Positions 47,711-57,809 of a DNA stretch of 64,000 bases are shown here, in pieces. Numbering within the stretch: position 1 is the first letter of the stretch; every line of letters starts with the position of its first letter. A program made the translations under genes and the position numbers. The notes beneath the pieces were generated by a model. It saw nothing but the letters and a program-made list of their open reading frames with translations. It was not told the origin of the DNA and made no database searches. The stretch is from Membranipora membranacea (taxonomy: Eukaryota; Bryozoa; Gymnolaemata; Cheilostomatida; Membraniporidae): contig OU612068.1 of NCBI GenBank assembly GCA_914767715.1, forward strand, positions 14,136,001 to 14,200,000, written 5' to 3'.

Positions 47711-49228
47711 ATATACACAATTACAAAATGGATTGTATGAAAATTTTGTGGCATTTTAAATAACTCTGAAAATTGACGACCCGTGGATCCACAACTAATG
47801 ACAACTGTAATTATCAGGACTAATTTTGGACTTTACCTTCACAGGCACGAGTGGCTGTGTATTCCCAATCCGTCAGATTTCTCAGCATCCTCGCTCTTTC
47901 TGCTATGTCTTTATGGTTGTGTGTCACATCTACAGGTTTTCTTCCTTTCTCATCTTCAGCGTTGAGCAACACGGACTTTTCATGATCAGTCAGTCCACTT
48001 TCTTCTAGAAGAGCCTTCACAACACAATTGTCAAGGTAATCTCTCCATCTTTTCACTGCCAGGTGAGCTAAGTTATTGTGAAGTGTTGGGCGCCTTAAAA
48101 CCATAGCAATAGCACTACGTCTGTCGGGGTTTCGTTGTTTGACAAGTGCATTGTGTTCTTTGGTCTCATCGGCTAATTTACTCAGTAAGGTTTTGAATAT
48201 ATGGATGTCTCCTTGTTTGACAGCCTTATGTAGCACTGTTTCCCCGTTTATCTCGGTTTCCTCTATGGCTGCAATCAAGGTGTTTCTCCTGGCTTCGATA
48301 TCTTTAGGCTAAAAGTTGAAATGACATGCTAGAAAGGTTTCTCAAAATAACCAATAGGTTGCATGCAAGAATTTACAACAATATTCATTGTGGAGTTATT
48401 TAACCAAATTTGAGGAAGGGTGCAAGGGGCTGCAACAATCAACGCTCCTCAGTCGCCCTTCCAATGGTACTCTTAATCAGGTCTTCTGTTGCACTAAATA
48501 TCCTCACTGACTTTCCCAAAATAAGCAAGCCTGATATCCATCACTCGAAGCTGTGTCTCAATCAGCTCATTCTATTCCCCATTGCCACCCTTTTAATGCA
48601 TTGTACTTGATACAAAATATCAACTGTTTTTCTTATATTTGTTTTTGGATTCCACACAAGATGTTGCTTTTTTTCCACACCTTTGGACAGAAAATCTTTC
48701 AAACAATTTTCGTTTACATCTATTAATAGCCACTTGGTCCAGATAACTTCTTACTGGTGATTGATTGCTTAAAAATTTGATCATCATTACCAACAATAAC
48801 CCAAAGCCTTTTCTCTGGGGTAGATAAATACAGCTCACCTCATCATTTTTTTACAATTAAAAAAGCTTAGTTCAATTTAAATTATCTAACGATACGAATC
48901 AAGCAACAAATCAATTTTTATCTATATAAAGAATGAATATCAAACTTACTCGTTTTTTTTCCTTGTAAAAAGGTTTGATTGCATTTTCCAAAGCCTGCTC
49001 ACTGATCGGATAATTTTCCGGCGATTTACAGTAGTTTTGGAATAATTGTTTCACATGCTCCTTAGCCTTTCGCATATCCATGGCTTCACACTGCTTTGCA
49101 TCTAGTGTTGATTTGAGTAAGACAGCTAATACTTATAGAGGAATCTATAAGTTCATTTGATTGGATGATTTACACAAAGTAAACCTTTTAAATCATTTAC
49201 CTTCTCCAATGCAGTTTTCGAGACTCAT
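46229..49228 (-). CDS. Ankyrin-repeat and coiled-coil protein, copy A (344 aa, complete)
   Basis: Six exons on the minus strand: 49201-49228, 48950-49101, 47837-48308, 47348-47457, 46812-46952, 46229-46360. All junctions are GT-AG, phases agree, and the sum is 1,035 nt. The start (MSLENCIGE) is the first ATG of the most upstream phase-compatible exon. Residues about 10-60 are helical and charged (AKEHVKQLFQNYCKSPENYP). Residues about 60-217 hold ankyrin-type repeats (NGETVLHKAVKQGDIHIFKT; LAHLAVKRWRDYLDNCVVKA; NAEDEKGRKPVDVTHNH). Residues about 218-301 form a likely coiled coil (IQRLENDNSMLKEMKAKVDR, then KKQVKEQLKSNIGIQGEAIK). The tail is polar and ends NHSTV. No signal peptide or membrane segment is seen, so a cytosolic adaptor is the natural guess; the ankyrin repeats bind unknown partners. 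A second, damaged copy lies at 57810-60633. Confidence 0.85.
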
Positions 49229-49781
49229 ATTATACAAGAGGATACAACTCAGTCTTCTGATCCATCTATCTATAGTATGATGTATCAGGGAGTTTGGGAC
49301 TAATGTCTCAAATGTCCCAAACTCTCTAGTTTAATCAAATACGCACTGTTATGATAGACATACTTTTAGTACACAACAGCTGTGTTTAGTGGAACTTGCT
49401 TTATTGTAAACCGGACCAGAGAAGATCATTGAAGATCGTAAACACCAATTGAATAAACAGCATTCAGCAGAGTAACTAAGAATAAAAATGTGTGCATGTG
49501 TGGGCAATAAAACTAAACATACAATAAATATAATCAAATAACGCCTGTCTTATTAATACAAATAAAACATTTAAATATTACTTTGACCAAGGAGGAGAAG
49601 TGAGTACTTTGAACACTAGAAACAATAAATTATGGTGCGCTGACCTTATCTCAAACAGTGTAAACTAACATTCAAATTCAGATTAAATGCTGTTGGGTTA
49701 TGATCTTCTCAAACGCAATGTTTTACATTGTTTGAGGGGATTATGTGTTAACACATCATTTATCCATTAATGTGTGCTTAC

Positions 49782-49800
49782 GGGGGGGGGGGGGGGGGGG
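49782..49800 (+). repeat. 19-base G homopolymer
   Basis: Nineteen G in a row, followed about 50 bases later by the reverse-transcriptase-like frame. The duplicate has 17 G at 62619-62635, so the tract existed before the duplication. It can form a G-quadruplex on this strand. Confidence 0.9.
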
Positions 49801-49851
49801 CTGTTTAATAGGGTATCAAATAAGACCTAGTGTATAGACAGAAAGAAGTCG

Positions 49852-52800
49852 AGTGTGGCAAAGAAAATGTAAGTATGGCATAGGGAGTTGTCTACTCAGT
49901 ATGTATGACAGGACAACTCCGTTTACCCCCTATTTTCAGTTTACCCATATTTTCAATGCGTGTCTCAAACAGCAGTATTTCCCAATGCTTTGGATAACGG
50001 CTGAGATCATATGGCTACTAAATAAATCACCTGACTACCACAAAGATTACTGACCAATCTATGCTGCTATGGCACAAACTGCTAGAACACTTCATCGTCA
50101 AACAACTAAGAACCATCAAACTTCAAGAAAAAATATGCATACATTCCAGGGAACGGATGTACTGACGCCCTCGTTAACTTTGTTAATGATGCAGTGCTTA
50201 AATTAGATCGAAAGGGGACAAAAGGAATCCACGCCCTTCTCACCGATTACAGCAAGGCCTTCGATAATATGGACCATGCCACCATGCTAGCAAAAAGGTA
50301 GTAGTAGTATTCTATTTTATTTAAATTAAATCATGGGAAAAAAAGTACCTCTGTTTGCAGGCAAATTGTTGAGTTAACATGGTGAATCACTGGTAAATAC
50401 AGGATGAAATTTTGGAAGTTCTGTGGAGAGAAGATAAATTGTTAATTTGGTTAAAGGCTAAGGCTGAATACCAAGAATATTTTCTTAAAAAAGTGAAATT
50501 GATTGCATCTGCAGTATTTACAAGAAAAAAGCACCCCTAAAGAAAAATTGTCGAATTAGCAGTAATAACAAGGTGAATGCAGTGTTCGAAAACATATTGG
50601 CAAGAAAATACAAGTTTCTTATTGGTCGTAGACTGTGAATGGATAACAAGAATAGTTCCTGATTAGTAGAAATATATTATGATGCAAAAAGGTGCGGTGA
50701 GCATTCAGACATAAGGTAGTCGACATGACATGTCTACAACAACACCCAAAAATTTAGTTTGCTTTGAGGGTAAGGTCAGAAGTGCATCACCAAAAGGTAC
50801 ATCTGAAATATCTTCAGTGGATGGATCGAAGATAGGCTTATAGAATGTTGTATCATCGACAGATTTGATACCATGAAAACCTTTAAGCTTTTAGCTTCTG
50901 AGTCATTATTATAGATAATCCATAATATTTATAGGGCCAGAACTTAACACACTGTTGCCTGGAGAGCAAAAAACTTTCCACTAGGGCTATAAAATTAGTT
51001 GATGATGATCAGTCCAGTGCACTACCGATTACATGTGAAGTACCCCAAGGAAGCGTTCTAGGTCCAATCTTATTCAATCTTGCTATCAATGATCTCCTTA
51101 ACAAGCACAAAACTGCATTCGCTTACGCTGATGACACCATTATTTACTGCACAACAACGGATATCCCTACCTTAATGGATAAATCTGAGTCATTGATGAG
51201 AGAAGTATTGAATTCAAACAATGTCCTTCAACTCAACTTATCCAAAACCCAATACTGTATCTTCGCAAATAGAAAAGTAGAAGATTTTTACCAAATCCGA
51301 ATAAACAATTTTAAAATAGAATCCAAGCATTTGCTCAATCTCCTTGGAATTATTCTCGATTCAGAACTTAGTTTAACCCCTCAGGCTAATGCCACCGCCG
51401 CTAATGCAAACAAAATGGTCTACTTGAAGACGTACAAATCACGGATCAGACCTACAGTTGAATACTGCTCATCATTGTACCTTGATGGTTTAGCCAAAAA
51501 TTCAGAAACATTAGAAAAAGTACAAAATAAAGCAATCAGAATCATAACTTCAACCCCCAAACAATTTTCTGTCACATCTGGCCGCTTACTCCTAAATTTA
51601 CATACTCTCCACAGTAGAAGGAATTTTCTTTTTCACAAGTTTGTCAAATCGAGGGTCCATAAAGGCCGTGCATCCAAGCACATACTTCGTCTTCATCCCA
51701 TTAGCAAATCAAACAGACATACACATCACACTTCGTAACAACTGTCCAATAATTAAACCCTCATTCAGATCAAAACTAGGCAAATCAGCCTTTTTAAATA
51801 TTTTTCATACATTTGTAACTAAATCAACCAAGCCTCATGAATCATTATCATCTAATCCTTCCTAATATTGTTAACTTGTATTTTTGTTTGCCAGTCTCTG
51901 TTTCTTCTTTTCTTTTTTTTCATCTTATTCATTCAATTTATGATACCATGCTTTCATTATCCTACTCACTATATGGCAGTGGTACTTTTGTAAGGGATAA
52001 TGAAGTGGAGCTCTTACTTATTTATATTTTTTAATTCATCAATAAATCCTCCCAGCCGGCAAGGTTTAGCCAGGAACCTACTGTAGAGGTTGCCAATGGG
52101 CAGCTTTATTGTTAGCCAATATCCTCTGATATCACATGTCTTTGATAGGTATGCCAGAGGGAGCCAGATACCCCCATTTCCCAGCAACAGATATAATTGG
52201 TTGTAGATGCTTCTGCTTTTATACTCTATTTTCTTGCCATTGGTGGTTGCAGAAATAACTTTTCTGGACTGACAACACATAGCCAACACTCAAATATTAA
52301 TGTATTTACCATCCATTAGTATGGCTCCAGCATGAGAACAGTTTACTCCCCATTGTTTTCGACAGGGCTCTCAACCACTCAGGTTTAGCCCGAGTTACTC
52401 AGATTTTTGGGTTCTACTCAGGCTACTCAGGGGATTTTAGAATGTAAGCTAAAAACTCAGATTTTGCTCTTGGCAGAGATGAATAATATATAAACAATGC
52501 TAAATGTTGCCTTACAATAATTTATGCCATTTTATTAATGGATGATCAGGTATTAGATTCTAGTTGTGATAAGCTATGTAAATAATTCTGCACTGCCTAT
52601 ACTAATAATGCCTCTCACTGCAATCACTGTAATAATACTCTCACTGCACTGCCTATTCAAGTCATTTCTAAATCAATGATCAAACAATGATCACAGAGAT
52701 CCCAAGAGATTATTATGGCTAAATAGAAATTGGAAGTTTAGACATGTTAAAAAAGTGATTTTGCAGGTGAACCGATAAATCCAGGCAATGATTTCAATAG

Positions 52801-53770
52801 CAGCACATTACATTAATTATGCCTTTCTACCCTGGCGCCTTTAAATCAATATTTTTACAAACATCATATTTTTACATCATGGGGATTCATTTTCACCTGT
52901 GGAGACGGCCTTGGTTAGTCCATATGAATTGGTTCATCTAGATCAAATCTAAAATTATTTACGATTTTATGTTTACAAGAAATGCTCTAGGTTTTTATTG
53001 ATTTACTTGCTATCACAAACATGAAATGTTGCGAGAAAAGGATGCATATACTTTGTCAATAAAGGAACTTGCTACTAGAGTATGGAACTTGTATTTAAGG
53101 GCATCGCTCTAGAAAATTGTGTATGATGTGATCTTGTCTTTAACAATTAAATTAAAACCTTTCCTTAGTAATTTCTTGTCTATGGTACATATGCTCGTGT
53201 GCAAAACAGGCAGACAATAAATACATCAAGAGGAGAACTACACAACTTTTGAACATCATGAAAGCTAATGGCTTTGAACTTAGATGCAACATTTTTTTAA
53301 CAACGTACATTCTTTGACTTGCTTTGCCAGCTATTCTTTGCACATAATCTTCAAATCTCAGGTGTTTCACCCGACAATATTTCAGTGCCATCTCAGACGT
53401 ACCCTCAGCTGTTTATGCTCAGGGGGTTTTACACCTTTAAAATACCACTATGCGACATGCTAATATTAAAACTCAGGTTTCGAATCCTCCCAGGTTGAGA
53501 GCCCTGCTTATCCAGGGAATAAAAAAAATTGAAGTGGAGCTCAGCTCCACTTCAAGAAGTGTGTTTATAACCAAGTGGAGCTGAGCTCCACTTACTCACT
53601 GTACAAAAGTACCACTGCTATATGGTATGTAACACCCTACCACCACTTATATCTTTTTATTCATTTAGTCATTTTTTGTATCTACGTTAATGCGTGTGAG
53701 GTCAACAAGTTGTTTTTAATTAGCTTTAATTATAAACTTTTAGAAAACCTCAATAAATAAATAAATGAAT
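49852..53770 (+). mobile_element. Decayed CR1/L2-like LINE (reverse transcriptase remnants), split by a hAT insertion
   Basis: 49852-50290 carries the N-terminal half of a reverse transcriptase (IFNACLKQQYFPMLW and the catalytic block LTDYSKAFDNMDHA), with a 2-base deletion near 50130 that shifts the frame relative to copy B. About 650 bases of unrelated sequence follow. From about 50950 the enzyme resumes: CEVPQGSVLGPILFNLAIND, then the YADD motif (AFAYADDTIIY), then the thumb-like part SRIRPTVEYCSSLYL, open to 51738. After a 3' untranslated part cut by the element at 51977-53617, it ends near 53770 in AATAAATAAATAAATG repeats, as in many non-LTR elements. It is a dead 5'-truncated copy. Confidence 0.8.
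51977..53617 (-). mobile_element. hAT-like transposon, copy 2 (1,641 bp)
   Basis: Exact 8-bp target duplication CTATATGG (51969-51976 and 53618-53625) and ends CAGTGGTACTTTTGTA / TACAAAAGTACCACTG identify a hAT-type insertion, here into the 3' part of the LINE. It lies inverted relative to copy 1. Both internal frames are kept on the minus strand: a reverse-transcriptase-like fragment at 53152-53391 and the unrecognised 91-codon frame at 52014-52289. It lacks the 250-bp internal duplication of copy 1. No transposase, so movement would need a helper. Confidence 0.9.
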
Positions 53771-54380
53771 TAGCATTAACTCTTAGAGTTTGAATGTAAG
53801 ATATCAGTGTGTATGTAACTAAGTCTCATTCGGTATAACAGTACAATTGTGCTGTATGGAGAGGTGGTTTGAACGGAAGATAGACTAGCAACGTCTCCAA
53901 GGTAAATTTTTTGATCTGATATCCAAAATTACCAGCCATGGTCGCGTCATGATCAGGTTTCTCTGCCAGTATACTGTATACCTGGATAGATAATTGATTC
54001 ATTCATTCATTCATTTTCTTTGCTGCCAAAATTTGTATCAGGTTATACAAATCATATCATTGGCAAAAACGAATTCCGCAATCATTTTCATGGTGCCAAG
54101 AAACAAACATTTACACGATTATTGACTTGAGATCAGAGTGTCACTACCGATGGTTGATAAGGGCCTGTTGCAGTTCATTGCAGCTCACTACATTCTAGAA
54201 TCTGCAGTGCATAGCACACTTGCTGCAGCCTTATTGTGACCTTGTCTGTTAAATTTATTAGTCATTTATTTGTTTTCCTGTATGTGGGCATCAAAGCATG
54301 CATAGCCTTGTCATGCTGCCACCTTTTTGAAAAAAGAAAAAAGTGCGTAATAAGACTAATGCATACTCCTCTGTAACAAC

Positions 54381-54427
54381 AATCCAATCCAATCCAATCC
54401 AATCCAATCCAATCCAATCCAATCCAA
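54381..54427 (+). repeat. (AATCC)n microsatellite
   Basis: Nine uninterrupted AATCC units, followed by AATAG. Confidence 0.95.
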
Positions 54428-55023
54428 TAGTTGGGATTCCATAATGTTGGCCATTAGCCATAAGTCATTAGACATTAGCCATTAAACATTTGCCATGTTA
54501 GCATAGCAAGGGAATTCCCAAGCCACACTCTATAAAACATCATAACTGTACTGGTGTAGACTACTTTTACAAGAGCTTCAATTTGAAAAAATAAACCCAG
54601 AACAGTAAAAAGCTAAAAACCAAAATATGCTTTCCTAACTTTTGGATGTTGAAATTTCAACGTTCTAGAAAATTAGAGTTGTTATTATTTTCATTGGAAA
54701 ACTGTCATTTTGAACAAGAAAGGCAGATTTGTAACAAAGAGTTGTCATGTTACAATAGTGCGGAATTTTGGCTGAAATGTTCCAGAGTAACATCTTGACG
54801 AGCATATATAAAAAATTTCCCCTCGCCCTTTGCTCAACCACTTGAACCTTACATGAATTATAACTGTAAACTTCAGAAGATTAGATATATATTTAAAATA
54901 AATATTTATATTGCATTTGAGCTGATGAGATATAATTATTTGCGCAACATACCACAGTTTTTATTGGCCCATATTCTCATTAGGTTGCACAAAATATACG
55001 CTTTGTGCCCCCCCCCCCACTGG

Positions 55024-55053
55024 ACAAAGCTTGTTGAAAGATAAGACAGGCTA
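55024..55053. mobile_element. Fragment of the TAGCCTGTC foldback family
   Basis: CAAAGCTTGTTGAAAGATAAGACAGGCTA, preceded by a long C run and GCTTTGTG, corresponds to the right arm of the element at 18098-18351 with a small insertion. The left arm is absent. Confidence 0.5.
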
Positions 55054-55493
55054 GGTTAGATTAAGTGAGCTAGCACACCTAGGCTTGCTCCATGGTAGGC
55101 ATAGGGGGTTAACCCGGTAGTCAGACAGGTATTTCTACCCCTACCCTGTCTGCAAAGCAGACTGATCTGTTATAGTATTTGCAGCATATCTATAGTAGGG
55201 TAGGTAGAGGGGATACCCCGGGAGTCAAAGGCATATCACCCGACCCTGTCTGCCCAGCAGACTGTTCCAATACACTCTGTTTCTCTGAATTTGATGGACA
55301 CACTTTGTGTAACTGAAATCATATTGTGGCCTCAGGTCCCCATTGTGTCCTCAGGTCACTAGAAAACAACATTGGTTATACAAACCTACGAATCAAGGTG
55401 AAATGATTATCGTAAGAAATACATGTGTCACAAGTATTTTCGTCAAAAATAAGTGATTTTCGGGTATTACGGTGTGGCATGTGTGTGCATATT

Positions 55494-55811
55494 CTAGAAG
55501 TGCAGTACTGTTTTGGTTCGAGAGTGAAGCTCTTTAAGTCTCCTGTCCAGTAGTATTGCACAACTCTCCATTTTGTGTATATAATGGGCAGCGCTGTATG
55601 AAGTGTTGCACCGATTCATCTTCTTTGAAGCAGAGACATGTAGGAGCATAAGTAAGTCCGAGCTTCTATCTGTGTAGTTGTAGGCTGCAATGACAAGTGA
55701 CAGAGCTTTTCCTACCTCCTTAGAATACCAGTTGCCGAATTCTATGAGCAGATGTCCCTGCATAAATATTTCCGGAGGTAAATCCCTTAGTAGGCTATCC
55801 ATCCCCTGCAC
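55494..55811 (-). mobile_element. LINE C-terminal fragment, frameshifted
   Basis: On the minus strand, one frame gives FGNWYSKEVGKALSLVIAAY and a neighbouring frame gives CLCFKEDESVQHFIQRCPLY. The latter has the C-x-C...H...C pattern found near the C terminus of many non-LTR retrotransposon proteins; compare CSCLMEDETVFHFLNKC in the LINE at 61138-62559. The frame changes between the two parts. I treat it as a dead fragment and not as a host gene. Confidence 0.5.
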
Positions 55812-56999
55812 CTCAGTGATTTAAATGAAAATGAATTCGGTCTAGGAGTTATCAACAACATTTGAAAAATTGTTACGTATTTGGGGTTTTCACATTTGAA
55901 AAAACCTTTTTTGTAACATTTTTTTTTATTGCCAGCTTTGTGGGTGAAACAATCCCCTTTATGACAGCAGTTATGTCATATTGTGAGGAAATAATGACCC
56001 TAGCAAAGGATAAAAAATGACTCAAATGAGATGAAATGAGGTAAAATATATTGATTAAGTATCCATAGCACAATATTTAACTGTTCATATTTCCCACAGC
56101 GTTTTGCAATCCGTCTGCTCCTATATCAATTGGTGGAACGCTAGTTTGCGAGTTTGTACTTGGTATATGGACAGCAGTTCAGAGACTAAAGAAGCCGTGT
56201 TTTGTTGTCATGTTGGGAAACTTTATTATCACATGCCACTAAAGAAAGTTGTGGACTTTTTGGGTTAATGGAATAACAGGATAAGATGGTCTTTATTCTT
56301 AGCAAATTCTCAACTGTTTTAAAATTTGATTGTGTACATACAGTAGCTTCAATACCACATATAAGATTGCCACGCTCAAAAGGATGTTAAAATGTGGACC
56401 TCTCTCCATCAGTTCTAGGATAAAACCAAAGTACTGAGTTGTACGATACAAGGTATTAGTTTAGCAAATATTTCAGATTTCTAGGCCAGGTCGCTTCGCT
56501 TTGCGGTTTGGTTTAGCCACCATAATTACTTGATTCCCATTTTACGTCATCAATGTGTCACTGGAAGACCAATGAGAGCAATCTGTCCTTGATTGGAAGT
56601 CCAATGAGATCGTCAATAGAGAATTTTCACTCTTAGGCTTGGGGGCATGATTGGAATTATACCATCTGCTAACCAGTTTCATTCCCTTATGTACCTAGGA
56701 GCTTTGTCAGCATTCATGTTATTTTAACTCTTTTCTATAATTCAACAGAGGAAAAACATTTTCATAATTGTAAGAGCACATGAATCAGGCCATACCTAAG
56801 ACCTAATGAGGCATAATTTATTTGGACCTGTTTAAGACATGTCTATTCCACACTCTTTGTCTTCTCAGTGTGGGCAATTCATGAAGAGTTTATTTTGATC
56901 AAGTTCCCATAGCCAAATAAAACTGTGGAAAAAGTGTTTTGTTTTTCTACTTAATGGTTAATTTAATTGGATTGACAAAAACAACATTTACATCATCTC

Positions 57000-57209
57000 A
57001 TGCAAGGTTCCATAACGCAGTCCCGCTTGCGCTGTATGTTAGCTTATTTTAGGGAAAACAGAGTTCTGGCTGGCCTTAAAGAGGATCGAAATGTGCCCTT
57101 GGTCCTGGTACTGAGGGTGTTATACATTCAAGAAACAAGAAGGCATCCTAGAAGTGAGGCCATAAAGGAACTCAATAAGGCTGTGCGCCCAGCAAGCTGT
57201 CAAAATTAA
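57000..57209 (+). other. 69-codon open frame of unknown meaning
   Basis: Open from ATG (MQGSITQSRLRCMLAYF) to TAA. In unit A (45421-45630) one base change makes a TGA (GTGTGATAC versus GTGTTATAC), so it is not conserved as coding. It could be a remnant of a mobile element or chance. Confidence 0.2.
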
Positions 57210-57809
57210 ACAGGTACTAATTGACCTTTGGCAGTGGTATTTTGATCTAAGCAATAGGCTGAGTAGGGTTTAGGTATCAGCCATCTTTATGGTGACAATA
57301 TTGTGTCCACATAGTCTACAGTGGAAGAAGCTTGTGCTCAATAAAATGCAAAGAACCTTCAACCAGTACTGAGCAGTTCTAGGGATCAAGGTACTTGTGC
57401 TACACATTGTATTTTAAATTGAAACAGAATAAACATCAAGGGTGTTGGTAACAAAATACAAGGTAATAGTAAACGGTACAGGAAAGATGTTCTTATTTGT
57501 TGGAGACAGACTTTCAAATAAATATTTTTAGCTGATGAATGGTGAAATAGCTTACATTATACTATGTCAGTTATTCTATATATAGTACACAATTTATATA
57601 TCTGAAGAAAAAAACAGAACAAATAACAAAAAGTCATTTTTAGAAGAGAGTGTTTCACAGTTTCATTTTCGCAGTTAACCTAAAATACAAATTTAGACAG
57701 CAAATTAAATAAATGCACTGATATATTAAATCACTTTTTGTGACAAATCACACTGAAAATACCTTGTGAGGTTTTTATCTGTTATAAAGTAAACTGTTGT
57801 CTCTCCTCA

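Larger units (their letters stand above)
44784..56370 (+). repeat. Tandem segmental duplication, unit A (about 11.6 kb)
   Basis: From CACGCTCAAAAGGATG on, sequence here reappears at 56371 with about 99% identity outside exons 2-3 of the ankyrin gene. The distance between the two starts, 11,587 bp, is the unit length if the copies are directly adjacent. Unit A holds the intact ankyrin gene, a decayed LINE and hAT-like copy 2. Between 53770 and 56370 lie only an (AATCC)n array, G/C-rich duplicated tracts near 55080-55260, a foldback end and a LINE fragment. Confidence 0.9.

Noticed and set aside
48410-48838. Open frames of 66 and 72 codons in ankyrin gene intron 2 (also in unit B)
   Set aside because: They are conserved only because the two introns are almost identical; there are no motifs or splice context, and the surrounding exon phases are satisfied without them.
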